A stretch of DNA of 64,000 bases from Levilactobacillus brevis (GTDB taxonomy: Bacteria > Bacillota > Bacilli > Lactobacillales > Lactobacillaceae). Position numbers and translations under genes: made by a program. Of this stretch, positions 54,420 to 62,573 are shown in pieces. Every line of letters begins with the position of its first letter. Within the stretch, counting starts at the first letter, position 1. The notes beneath the pieces were generated by a model. That model saw nothing but the letters and a program-made list of their open reading frames with translations, did no database searches and was not told the DNA's origin. The DNA lies in assembly GCA_003666485.1 (NCBI GenBank), contig CP032931.1:62001-126000 (forward strand), read 5' to 3'.

Positions 54420-55051
54420 TGACGATTACGGATAAGATTGCAGCAGACCTCTTACACATTGGGGCAGTCAGCTTGGCACCGCAGACCCCATTTTTGTGGG
54501 CCAGTGGCATGCAGGCCCCCATTTACACGGATAATCGGCAAACGATTGCTTATCCGCGTGTTCGGGCGGCCATTGCGGACGGATTAGCTACATTGATTGA
54601 AGAGAACTATCCGACCGCCACCGCCATTGGTGGGGTGGCCACTGCGGGAATCCCGCATGCAGCCTTGGTAGCTGATCGACTCGATCTTCCCATGAATTAC
54701 GTGCGCGCCAAACCCAAGGATCACGGCCAGGGGAAGCAGATTGAGGGCCAACTGAACGCTGATGACCAGGTGGTCTTGATCGATGACCTGATTTCAACCG
54801 GCGGCAGTGTATTGGCCGCTGCACGGGCGGTTCAGGCGGCCGGGGCCACCGTCTTAGGCGTTGTGGCGATCTTCTCGTATGAACTCCCCGATAGCGTCGT
54901 TAATTTCCGGCAAGCTGGCCTGACGCTGACGCCACTGACCACTTACAGCACCCTGATTGCGGTTGCTCGGGCCGAGGGCGACATGTCCGCCGCAGAGTTC
55001 GCCTCCTTACAACAATGGCGGGCCGACCCTTGGCACTGGCCGCGCCGGTAG
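54416..55051 (+). CDS. pyrE: Orotate phosphoribosyltransferase
   Basis: 211 residues. PRPP-binding motif VVLIDDLISTGGS, the flexible loop RAKPKDHGQGKQIEG and the N-terminal GAVSLAPQTPFLWASG. Makes OMP from orotate and PRPP, feeding pyrF. Start 54416 overlaps the pyrF stop (ATGA). The other pyr genes are not in this window. Confidence 0.95.
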   Translation: MMTITDKIAADLLHIGAVSLAPQTPFLWASGMQAPIYTDNRQTIAYPRVRAAIADGLATLIEENYPTATAIGGVATAGIPHAALVADRLDLPMNYVRAKPKDHGQGKQIEGQLNADDQVVLIDDLISTGGSVLAAARAVQAAGATVLGVVAIFSYELPDSVVNFRQAGLTLTPLTTYSTLIAVARAEGDMSAAEFASLQQWRADPWHWPRR

Positions 55052-55067
55052 TGTTTCATGTGAAACA
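55052..55067. promoter_or_regulatory. parS-like 16-bp palindrome
   Basis: TGTTTCATGTGAAACA begins at the base after the pyrE stop codon, with no T-run after it. Confidence 0.5.
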
Positions 55068-55161
55068 ACGGCGTCTTGAATGGGAGGCCGGTGCTTCTAA
55101 CGTCGTAAAATCTACCCATGGTGACAACGACTAGCGCTGTGTTTACAATTTAGGCCTATTT

Positions 55162-55179
55162 GTTGTAAATATTTACAAC
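55162..55179. promoter_or_regulatory. Operator of the XRE/ImmA module
   Basis: GTTGTAAATATTTACAAC, a perfect 18-bp palindrome ahead of an XRE-type gene; a half site TTTACAA lies at 55142. A -10 like TAAAAT is at 55185. It suggests autorepression. Confidence 0.65.
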
Positions 55180-55240
55180 GATGGTAAAATCAAGATAACC
55201 TTTGATGCAGAATGTCACTATGTTTGTGGAGGTGGATGCG

Positions 55241-55579
55241 GTGAACAATGAAATCGTTATTAAAAACATCAAAAGTTGGTTAAAGAAAAATAATCATCCT
55301 CAAAGTTGGTTAGCCAAGCAAATTGATGTTAGTGCGCCTTTGGTCAGTCAGATGCTCAATGGCGAGAGAAAAATGCAAACGAAGCATTTGTTGCGCATTT
55401 CAACGGTTACGGGCTTGACGCCAGATGATTTGGCTAAGGATGCGCATAACCCGGCTGACAATGAATTGAAGTGTACGTTAAGGGGAAGTTTTTCCAATCC
55501 TAAACTTGCAAAGAATTTTGACAAATTGCTTTGGGATATTCAGTGTTACGTGGATTTAGAGGTAGCCAATCATGAGTAA
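55241..55579 (+). CDS. XRE family helix-turn-helix protein
   Basis: 112 residues from GTG at 55241 (GGAGGTGG upstream). HTH at residues about 15-60 (WLAKQIDVSAPLVSQMLNGERKMQTKHLLRI). The tail is not a known domain. It overlaps the metalloprotease-like gene by eight bases. Likely DNA-binding antitoxin/repressor of the module. Confidence 0.82.
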   Translation: MNNEIVIKNIKSWLKKNNHPQSWLAKQIDVSAPLVSQMLNGERKMQTKHLLRISTVTGLTPDDLAKDAHNPADNELKCTLRGSFSNPKLAKNFDKLLWDIQCYVDLEVANHE

Positions 55580-56375
55580 GCAGACGCGTTTTTCTGAGAA
55601 GGTTGCTGAAGGTGCGGCCGAAGTTTTTTTAAAGGAAAATATTGGTTCAGAGATATTTATCGGGGCTGACATTGAGAGCTTGATAGCTGAAAATGCACAA
55701 GTTGTCTATCAAAATATTGATGATCCCAGCTTCTTTGGTGCTTTGGTTGCTTATAAAAGTAAACAATTTGTGGTCTTGAACACACATCAGGATTTGCGGG
55801 CGCGATATTATAGTGCGGCACACGAAATGTGGCATTTAGCACTGGCAAGCGCAATGTTTGGGGAGCAAAGCGAGGTCATCAAGCACAGTGCAGCTGCTCC
55901 CAATTTTGACAGCGAACGGGCTGCTGACCACTTTGCGGCGGCGTTAATGTTACCGCAGGCTACGGTTGTGAAGATTTGGAACAAGTACGTACAGAACCAG
56001 GAAGTGCCCACTAAGCAAGTAACTAAAGAGCTGGTCGTTCGTATGGCTAACCTCGCAGCAATGCCGTACGTAGCCGTTTGTCGTCGTTTAAGCGAATTGG
56101 GACTACCGGTGCAGCGGACGATTGTGAATTGGGGTAAGCAGAGATGGCAGTTGTATTTAGAACAGTCTGAGTTCCCACCCAGTCCACTAGATGAAGCAGT
56201 GAGGTTTGAAAAATTTGCGGGACTGTCTGAATTCGTTAAAAATCAGGTCGATCATAAGCAAATGACTTTAATGGCAGCCGCGAACTTTCTAACCCATGCT
56301 GATCCTAATCAGGCGACGCAGTATCTCAAGCAGCGCAAAGAAAAGATCGATCGACTTGAGGTGGCGGATGATTAA
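55572..56375 (+). CDS. ImmA/IrrE family metallo-endopeptidase
   Basis: 267 residues. The zinc motif HEMWH in AAHEMWHLALAS (about residue 78) with a downstream acidic DSERAADHFAAALMLP segment matches COG2856. Such proteins cleave partner XRE repressors, or act in toxin-antitoxin sets. It overlaps the HTH gene before it and a PIN-type ORF after it. Confidence 0.85.
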   Translation: MSKQTRFSEKVAEGAAEVFLKENIGSEIFIGADIESLIAENAQVVYQNIDDPSFFGALVAYKSKQFVVLNTHQDLRARYYSAAHEMWHLALASAMFGEQSEVIKHSAAAPNFDSERAADHFAAALMLPQATVVKIWNKYVQNQEVPTKQVTKELVVRMANLAAMPYVAVCRRLSELGLPVQRTIVNWGKQRWQLYLEQSEFPPSPLDEAVRFEKFAGLSEFVKNQVDHKQMTLMAAANFLTHADPNQATQYLKQRKEKIDRLEVADD

Positions 56376-56469
56376 TCGGCAAGATATTCGTACCTTCATT
56401 GATACAAATATGTTGATATTTGCTGAGAGTTATCAAAAAGATAATGCGCAAATTGCAAGAACAAGTTAG
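56368..56469 (+). pseudogene. 5' fragment of a PIN-domain gene, cut by IS30
   Basis: 33 codons starting in an ATGATTAA overlap with the immA-type stop. The sequence TFIDTNMLIFAES is the first PIN motif (Asp, then Asn-x-Leu-Ile). It stops where the IS30-family element begins; no continuation was found beyond the element. An XRE-metalloprotease-PIN trio was likely the original module. Confidence 0.65.
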
Positions 56470-57669
56470 CCATTTGAACCAAATACTGATACCAAGGGGT
56501 TCTCAGGGGATTGGAGAGGAGCGGTGCGCCTAGCCGCAGGCGTTGGCGAAGCGCTCAGCTGGCGTTTGGAAGCCCAGTTGACGACGAGGTAAGTTGTTTA
56601 GCTTGTCAGCCGTCTCGGCAACATCAGCTGGACTGATGGCGTCGAGGGACGTGCCCTTAGGAAAGTCCCGACGAACCATGCGGTTGTGAACCTCGTTGGA
56701 ACCACGCTCGCTGGACGTGTAAGGATGGGTAAAGTAGACTGGGGCAACTGATGCCATGACTTGCGTAAGGGTCGTAAACTCCGGCCCATTGTCCGCAGTA
56801 ATCGACTTGATAATGGGTCCGTACTCAGCGATGATCGATTGCATTGCGTAGGCCACTGAATCGGCGTTACGACCATCAATCAAGCGAATGATTTGGAAGC
56901 GGGTCTGGCGTTCAATCAACGTTAGAATAACGCTCTCTTGCCCATCGCGCTTCCCGACAATCGTGTCGATTTCAAAGTGTCCAAACGTCTCGCGAGAGTC
57001 CACTTCCGCTGGTCGTTCCTCGATACTTTGACCCAACAGACGCCGGTACTTGTGAACCGTGGTTACGTGCTTGGGCGGGCGACGACTCAGCTTCTCGGCA
57101 AGATCCAAGTTACAGACCTCTAGAAGCTGTTCATCGATGTACTTGTACAACGTTTGGGTGCAGACCATCTCTTCTGGTCGAAAGAGTCCAAGGGCCTTAG
57201 CGCGGCCGACCACAGTGTCTGGTGCCCAGTCATCGGTTTTAAACCGTTCCACAAAGAAAGCCAGAAAGTCCAGCGACTGCGCGAACTTGTATGGCCGGTG
57301 ACAGGCCACCCGTTTCTCGTGATAGCGCCGCTCAGCAGCTTCCGCCACGTAGACCTCATAGTACTTTTCCTTACCGTTAATCCGTTGTTTATTGGTTACT
57401 AGGCCACGTTTGATCTCATTGTTTATCGTCTGGGGACTAACACCTATCAGATCAGCTATTTTACGGCGAGAATACCCGTCGTGATTGAAGTAGACCTCAA
57501 TATTTCCACGCTCTTTCAAAGTTAGATGGTGACCCTTGGGACGATTCATGGTAAGCTGTTCTTGCATCAAGACGAAGACCTCTTTCATTGTTTGTGTGAG
57601 AACTCCAATGATACCTGAGATTTACGTCTTGGTGTATTTATTTTGTCCTAAAATCTAGTGGCTAACTTG
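56462..57669 (-). mobile_element. IS30-family insertion sequence, about 1.2 kb
   Basis: Imperfect terminal repeats begin with CAAGTTAGCCA at 56462 and its complement ending at 57669, with further matches inside (ACCAAG, TCTCAGG, ATTGGAG). The exact ends and the short target duplication are not certain. Confidence 0.7.
56530..57588 (-). CDS. IS30-family transposase
   Basis: 352 residues. N-terminal helix-turn-helix (SRRKIADLIGVSPQTINNEIKRG), then the DDE core with FEIDTIVGKRDG, ITADNGPEF and the late Glu in SSERGSNEVHNRMVRRDFPKG. Intact by length and motifs. The real start may be one of the internal ATG codons at 57567 or 57549. Confidence 0.92.
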   Translation of the reverse strand: MKEVFVLMQEQLTMNRPKGHHLTLKERGNIEVYFNHDGYSRRKIADLIGVSPQTINNEIKRGLVTNKQRINGKEKYYEVYVAEAAERRYHEKRVACHRPYKFAQSLDFLAFFVERFKTDDWAPDTVVGRAKALGLFRPEEMVCTQTLYKYIDEQLLEVCNLDLAEKLSRRPPKHVTTVHKYRRLLGQSIEERPAEVDSRETFGHFEIDTIVGKRDGQESVILTLIERQTRFQIIRLIDGRNADSVAYAMQSIIAEYGPIIKSITADNGPEFTTLTQVMASVAPVYFTHPYTSSERGSNEVHNRMVRRDFPKGTSLDAISPADVAETADKLNNLPRRQLGFQTPAERFANACG

Positions 57670-57830
57670 ATTATAAAATTCGCCGAATTTTTTTATTTAA
57701 AAATCAAGCAGAATACCTTTGATTTCAATCAAAGGATGAATGCGAAATCTTAACCTTTTAAAACGTACATTCCCCTTCTTAGGTTCTAGTATGTGCTATA
57801 CTTAATCCAACCTTTCGGGGAGGTGAATAT

Positions 57831-59051
57831 ATGACGACGCTAGGACGAACACTGAAGCTTAGACTCTATCCCAACACGATTCAAGCTATCCAGCTCCTAG
57901 AAATGAGCCAGGAATACCAGCGCTTAGCTAATCTAGTGAGTCAATGGGTCTTTGATCACGATTTTCCGTTGAATAGTTTAAAAATCAATCATGCCCTGTA
58001 TAAAAAATTTCGGCAAGAATCTCCATTGAACAGTCAAATGATCCAGTCTGTTTTTAGAACGGTGGTCGCACGGTACAAGACGGTTTTGGAACAGTTGAAA
58101 CAACATCCCTATCGCTATCAAGATGACAATAAAAAGTGGATGAGTGTCACTAAAGACTTGACCTGGTTGTTCAAGCCACTTCACTTTTCACGTCCGCAGG
58201 CAGATTTGGTCCGACAAAGTAATTACTCTTTTAGCTGTGGCCTGACCGAGATTTCCTTAACAACCCTGGGAAAAAGAACTAAGATGCCCTTCACTGTTAA
58301 AGGATTTGAACACTATTTCCAAAAGGGGTGGAGACTGGGAACAGCAAGATTAGTACATAGCAGGGGCAAATGGTACTTGCATATTGGTATGACTAAAAAG
58401 AACGCGGACTTTGATCCAACTGTTCCAGCTCAGGTCGTGGGCATTGACCGCGGCTTACGTTTCATAGCGACTACCGTTGATCAACAAGAGAAAACGAGAT
58501 TTTTTGACGGTAAGAAAATCCTTTTGAAACGTCACAAATTCCAGAAGGTACGAGCAGAATTACAGCATCGCGGGACCAAATCAGCTAAGAAAAAGTTGAA
58601 GCAATTACAGCGACGAGAGAACCGCTGGATGACCGATATCAATCATCAGCTATCTAAGACACTCGTTGCATTGTACGGTCCCCAAACACTCTTCGTCTTG
58701 GAAGACTTGACGAACGTGACGTTCAACACCAATGATCTGCCTAAGTCTCTGCGAAATAGCCACCGTTCCTGGGCCTTCTTTCAACTGGAAGCGTTCCTAA
58801 CCTATAAAGCCCAAGCGGTTCAAAGTCAAGTGTTGAAGGTAAGTCCGGCTTTTACCTCCCAACGTTGTCCCAAGTGTGGACTGATTGAGAAGACTAATCG
58901 TCATCACAACATTCACGAGTATCACTGCCAACAGTGTCAGTATCGGTCTAATGACGACCGACTAGGCGCCATGAATATCAAAATGCTAGGCCAAGAATGG
59001 TTGAGTGGGGTCAAACACCCCAGAATCAAGAAAACAACAGCTACCGGGTAA
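57831..59051 (+). CDS. tnpB: TnpB RNA-guided nuclease
   Basis: 406 residues. RuvC-like motifs: VGIDRGLRFIAT (Asp), LFVLEDLTNV (Glu) and SNDDRLGAMNI (Asp), with a zinc finger CPKCGLIEK...CQQC between. N-terminal HTH_OrfB domain. All catalytic residues present, so probably active. Ancestor-type relative of Cas12 that cuts DNA next to a target-adjacent motif with the element's own omega RNA. GGGGAGGTG precedes the ATG. Confidence 0.92.
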   Translation: MTTLGRTLKLRLYPNTIQAIQLLEMSQEYQRLANLVSQWVFDHDFPLNSLKINHALYKKFRQESPLNSQMIQSVFRTVVARYKTVLEQLKQHPYRYQDDNKKWMSVTKDLTWLFKPLHFSRPQADLVRQSNYSFSCGLTEISLTTLGKRTKMPFTVKGFEHYFQKGWRLGTARLVHSRGKWYLHIGMTKKNADFDPTVPAQVVGIDRGLRFIATTVDQQEKTRFFDGKKILLKRHKFQKVRAELQHRGTKSAKKKLKQLQRRENRWMTDINHQLSKTLVALYGPQTLFVLEDLTNVTFNTNDLPKSLRNSHRSWAFFQLEAFLTYKAQAVQSQVLKVSPAFTSQRCPKCGLIEKTNRHHNIHEYHCQQCQYRSNDDRLGAMNIKMLGQEWLSGVKHPRIKKTTATG

Positions 59052-59188
59052 ACCTGGTAGTTAAACGGGTAGCCGTCAATTACCCGACGATGTTGCCACT
59101 ACGAGTAGGAGTTCTCAGTGAACGTTGGACTACTGCGTCGAGAGACACGTGAGCGACAAGCCGCTGAATTTATTCGGCGGTAATTGAC
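59052..59188 (+). ncRNA. Predicted omega RNA (reRNA) scaffold region
   Basis: The 3' end of tnpB and the following bases up to the element end are rich in pairable segments (GGGTAAACCTGG, GGGTAGC...ACCCG, GCCGCTGAATTTATTCGGCGG). In known TnpB systems the guide RNA comes from here, with the guide being the flank starting at about 59189. Boundaries are by analogy. Confidence 0.5.
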
Positions 59189-59201
59189 TACGATAATGTT
59201 G

Positions 59202-59795
59202 TCATTCATCCAACTGTACAAACGCCGTATGGCCTAAGCCACCGCCAACTTGCATGACGCTGCCACCGTGACGGAGCTTGCCGAGGTTGACCGGGTGGAA
59301 GTTCAGCGGCTTGACCAACGCAGCGAATTCTTTCTTAGCGGGGCGATCATCGCCGGCGTAGAATAATACCCGCTGTCCCGGGCCAGCCACCCGACCGGTC
59401 ATCAATTCGTGGGGTAAGGTGTTGAAGGCCTTGATGACCCGGGCGTTGTGAGCCGCTTTGGCAATCACTTCGCTACCGGTCAACGGTCGCGTGTCGATCT
59501 TCTTGAAGTCTGTGTTAAACTGATTGGTCACGTCAATCACGATGCGTTGCTGATAATCGGCAATCTGGTGCAGGACCTCGGGAGCAACCGTAAATGGTAC
59601 GGCGATGATGACGACCGGCTGCTGCAGAGCCACCATGACCTCGTCAAAAGTTACGTTAGCCGCGAATTCTGCGCGCCGAGGTGCTAAGCTGGCGGGCCCG
59701 CCTTGATGACTTAAGATGACGGTGTGCTCACCGCGGCTAAATGTCTGCGCCAGAATCGTGCCGACCGTGCCAGAACCAACGATACCAATGTTCAT
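59202..59795 (-). CDS. NADP-binding oxidoreductase (F420-dependent NADP reductase-like)
   Basis: 197 residues. Rossmann motif GIVGSGTVGTILAQTF, SHQGGP, then VVIIAVPFTVAPEV and IDVTNQF, as in NADP oxidoreductases coenzyme-F420-dependent type. Lactobacilli lack F420, so it acts on another NAD(P)H substrate. Divergent from the TetR gene at 59972, which probably regulates it. Confidence 0.85.
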   Translation of the reverse strand: MNIGIVGSGTVGTILAQTFSRGEHTVILSHQGGPASLAPRRAEFAANVTFDEVMVALQQPVVIIAVPFTVAPEVLHQIADYQQRIVIDVTNQFNTDFKKIDTRPLTGSEVIAKAAHNARVIKAFNTLPHELMTGRVAGPGQRVLFYAGDDRPAKKEFAALVKPLNFHPVNLGKLRHGGSVMQVGGGLGHTAFVQLDE

Positions 59796-59820
59796 GAATA
59801 CTCAATCCTTTCAGTAAAAT

Positions 59821-59930
59821 GACTTAGGTCTAGTCTACGGGAAGAATTGCGAAAAGCGAAGTTATTTGTTTACCCAGATAGCATAAACGACGATTTAATT
59901 AGACAAGTTAGATTTTAAATAGTCTAAGTC
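59821..59930. promoter_or_regulatory. TetR operator region between divergent genes
   Basis: GACTTAG (59821) and CTAAGTC (59924) are complementary; GTCTAGTCT and AGTCTAAGTC half sites repeat around TTAGAC. They lie at both promoters. Confidence 0.45.
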
Positions 59931-59971
59931 GTCGGAAAATGCTATGCTAGTGATATGAGGAGTGAACGAAC

Positions 59972-60616
59972 ATGATTAATCAAAAAGACTTAGTGCGTAA
60001 GCTAAATCAGGTTATTTTAATTGAAGGCTTTCAGAAATTATCAATGGGCAAGCTCGCCACTGCGGTAGGCGTCAGCCGGGCTAGCCTGTATCTGTACTTT
60101 AAAAATAAGGATGAAGTGGTCCAGGCCGTGGTCGATCGCCATTTGGAATTCATCGCGGAACATCCCGTGCCCCAACAGTTCTCACCGGCGACCTTCCTGC
60201 CGATTTGGCTGGCATCGCTACAACTGATGGGATCGACCACCGAACAGTTCATGGCTGATCTGCGAAAGAGCTACCCGGAACACTTTCAGGCAGTCACGAA
60301 AGCCCAACAGGATTACTTTACCAGACTGACGGCTTACGTCGCTCAGGGGCAGACGCAACAGGTTTTGATGGATGTTTACCCCGCCGACTACGTGATCTTT
60401 CAAGCCCAAACGCTGATCCAGGGGATCTTGACGCAGGTCCAGCACCAGCAGTTGACGGTTGACCAAGCAAGCCGGTATTTGGAAGCGACCTTGCATCTAC
60501 AACTGGTCAGCTTGTTAGCGGCAAATCGGCAGGCCAAGCTAGACGTTAAACAGGTTGCGGGACTGGAGTCAGCGGTTTTGCGGAAGTTTCGGGAGACTTA
60601 TGCACTGATTTTGTAA
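59972..60616 (+). CDS. TetR family regulator
   Basis: 214 residues. HTH SMGKLATAVGVSRASLYLYFKNKDEVVQAVV near residues 23-53, followed by a helical ligand domain with several hydrophobic helices. GAGGAG precedes the ATG. Likely represses the divergent oxidoreductase and itself. Confidence 0.87.
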   Translation: MINQKDLVRKLNQVILIEGFQKLSMGKLATAVGVSRASLYLYFKNKDEVVQAVVDRHLEFIAEHPVPQQFSPATFLPIWLASLQLMGSTTEQFMADLRKSYPEHFQAVTKAQQDYFTRLTAYVAQGQTQQVLMDVYPADYVIFQAQTLIQGILTQVQHQQLTVDQASRYLEATLHLQLVSLLAANRQAKLDVKQVAGLESAVLRKFRETYALIL

Positions 60617-60626
60617 TTAAAAAGTG

Positions 60627-60790
60627 AGCTTGAGGCAAAACGCCCAAACTCATTGGTATCTCCGAACTTATAGTGCTGAAACTTGGGACAACAGGCAGCT
60701 GGTTCCGCTTAAAACTGATACGCAAACAAGCCAAACTAGGATTATTTGCGTATCAGCCTTAGCGCTCGCCAGCGAACCGCCTGTTGTCCC
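60627..60790. repeat. Structured intergenic repeat, copy 2
   Basis: Outer stem GGGACAACAGGC (60685-60696) / GCCTGTTGTCCC (60779-60790), inner stem CTGATACGCAAA (60715-60726) / TTTGCGTATCAG (60745-60756), and a 5' hairpin GAGCTTGAGGC-AAAA-CGCCCAAACTC. Shared blocks with 27778-27910. It lies between the TetR gene and a convergent MarR gene. Confidence 0.6.
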
Positions 60791-60811
60791 ACTATTATTT
60801 TGATTACCAGG

Positions 60812-61240
60812 TTAATCTCGCGGCAACTGTACCCGCCGCAATAGCGCAATGAGCTGTTGGCTATCTGCGGGGGATAGCTGCGTTGTCAGTTGATCTTCGA
60901 CATCGGTAAAAATCGTGGTGAGGGCCACAACTTTGGCTTGGCCCGCCGCAGTCAGTGTGATACGGTTGGACCGGTTCTGGGTGCCGTGACTCGCGTTCTT
61001 GACGATCAAGCCGTCCCGTTCTAAGATTTTTAAAAGGTTGGACACGCTGGCGCCTCGACGGTGAAAATGGTCGGCGATTTCACGCTGATTGACGCCGGGG
61101 TGTTGTGCGATGAAGCCCAGTGTGCGGGCTTGTGGCAAGGTGACGCCGACTTGGCGTGCTCGCCGATCATAGACTTGCTGTTCCGCAACGAGAATCTCGC
61201 GCATTAAATGGTTTAGTTCACTGGCAGCTGTATTTTTCAT
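60812..61240 (-). CDS. MarR family regulator
   Basis: 142 residues from ATG 61240 (GAGG upstream). Winged helix NQREIADHFHRRGASVSNLLKILERDGLIVKNASHGTQNRSNRITLT. Similar to the MarR at 49563 in the first helices. Divergent from the DUF805 gene. Confidence 0.87.
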   Translation of the reverse strand: MKNTAASELNHLMREILVAEQQVYDRRARQVGVTLPQARTLGFIAQHPGVNQREIADHFHRRGASVSNLLKILERDGLIVKNASHGTQNRSNRITLTAAGQAKVVALTTIFTDVEDQLTTQLSPADSQQLIALLRRVQLPRD

Positions 61241-61262
61241 GGGAAACCTCATTCTTTAAGTG

Positions 61263-61273
61263 ACTTGACAAGT
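61263..61273. promoter_or_regulatory. Possible MarR operator
   Basis: ACTTGACAAGT, a perfect palindrome between the divergent marR and DUF805 genes. Confidence 0.45.
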
Positions 61274-61353
61274 GGCATTGTACGCGCTAGACTACGGTCA
61301 TTGCAAATTAGACATCTAACTTGATGGAATAACAGACCTGGGAGGATGACATC

Positions 61354-61725
61354 ATGCGTGAATTAAAGATTTTTTGCCGCCATAGTTTATCGGGACATGG
61401 GACCGCGAGTCGCCGAGAATTTTGGTGGGCGGTAGTGATGGTCTATGCGATTGGCTTGGCCATGATTGTGGGACTGGCGTTGGCACAAAGCTATGGTTGG
61501 CAAGCGATTGTGACCGTTCAGCTACCCACATTGCGGTTGACCGATCGGCTTATTTTGATGGTGGCTTGGGCGTTGCTGCTGAGCGTTAAGGTCCGGCGGT
61601 TACATGACTTGCGGTTATCCGGTTGGTGGGTCGTGCTCAATGCGATTCCCGTATTGGGCGCGCTGGCCATGACGGTAGCTGGGTGTTGGCCATCGCGGGC
61701 GCCACAGATTAGGGCCGTAAAGTGA
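61354..61725 (+). CDS. DUF805 membrane protein
   Basis: 123 residues. RREFWWA at the start of the first helix and VRRLHDLRLSGWWVVLNAIPVLG are DUF805 signatures; three to four membrane helices. Function unknown. GGGAGG precedes the ATG. Confidence 0.85.
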   Translation: MRELKIFCRHSLSGHGTASRREFWWAVVMVYAIGLAMIVGLALAQSYGWQAIVTVQLPTLRLTDRLILMVAWALLLSVKVRRLHDLRLSGWWVVLNAIPVLGALAMTVAGCWPSRAPQIRAVK

Positions 61726-61834
61726 TCTGAAATTGCTGATTGGGCAATAATGTTACGGAACCGGCACAGCAGATTAATTAGGGCAAGCTTAGCGCTATAG
61801 ATTAAAGGCGATGAACCAGTTTAAAACTTTTCCC

Positions 61835-61865
61835 TTGCCTTGAAGTACACATCAAGGTCTATCCT
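61835..61865 (+). promoter_or_regulatory. MerR-type promoter of the NAD(P)-binding gene
   Basis: TTGCCT (61835) and TATCCT (61860) with 19-bp spacer; the spacer dyad is CCTTGA-N8-TCAAGG (61838-61857). The MerR gene at 62574 belongs to the same transcript. Confidence 0.75.
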
Positions 61866-61899
61866 AAGGTCATTCAAGTAACGGAAAGGAATGGCACTT

Positions 61900-62553
61900 A
61901 TGACAAAAAATGTATTGGTTCTCGCGGCTAATGGTCAAATTGCCCGGCTCGTGGAACACCGTCTCTTAACGGCGGACGCCTACCAAGATGTTGTACTGAC
62001 ACTGTTTCTGCGCAATGCCAGTCGACTGGCGACGTTGAAAGACAACCCGCGCGTGACCCTAATCGAAGGCGACATCACGGATTCCGCTGCAGTTTCAGCA
62101 GCGATGGCTGGTCAAGACCTGGTCTTTGTGGCTGTGGTCGATCACGATAGTCAAAACCGGCTGACGAAAAATGTGATTGCGGGGATGCAGGCTAATCACG
62201 TGGACCGCGTTCTGTTCACCAACGTCTTGGGCCTGTACGATGAGGTTCCCGGTGAATTTGGCCGCTGGAACTTGGAAATGATTGGCGCAGGGATGGCGCC
62301 AGCACGGCAGTCCGACCAATTGTTGGCGGATTCCGGGTTGGACTACACCACGTTGCGATTGCCTTGGTTAAATGACCGCGACGTTAATTATACCGTTACC
62401 ACCCGCAATCAGCCCTACGACGGCGTTTCGGGCTCACGGTCCAGTGTCGCCGACGTGGTCTTGCAGATCATTGCTGACCCAAGTCGCTACAGTCGTGATA
62501 GTATTGGGATGGCAGATCCAACCACAGCGGGACAAAACCGGCCAGTCTACTAA
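61900..62553 (+). CDS. NAD(P)H-binding atypical SDR
   Basis: 217 residues. VLVLAANGQIARLVEHRLL (Rossmann), IEGDITD, and LPWLNDRD near the C-terminal substrate pocket; NmrA/HSCARG-like family without the YxxxK pair. AAAGGA fits the ATG at 61900 better than the ATG at 61891. Paralogue of 63140, with a merR gene between them. Confidence 0.85.
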   Translation: MTKNVLVLAANGQIARLVEHRLLTADAYQDVVLTLFLRNASRLATLKDNPRVTLIEGDITDSAAVSAAMAGQDLVFVAVVDHDSQNRLTKNVIAGMQANHVDRVLFTNVLGLYDEVPGEFGRWNLEMIGAGMAPARQSDQLLADSGLDYTTLRLPWLNDRDVNYTVTTRNQPYDGVSGSRSSVADVVLQIIADPSRYSRDSIGMADPTTAGQNRPVY

Positions 62554-62573
62554 CAGTGAGGAGCTAAGACAAC

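Larger units (their letters stand above)
57716..59188 (+). mobile_element. TnpB-only IS200/IS605-type element
   Basis: Left part: perfect palindrome CCTTTGATTTCAATCAAAGG (57716-57735). Right part: hairpin GCCGCTGAATTTATTCGGCGG followed by TAATTGAC ending near 59188. No TnpA Y1-transposase is present, so movement would depend on one elsewhere. Left end may extend a few dozen bases upstream. Confidence 0.65.
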
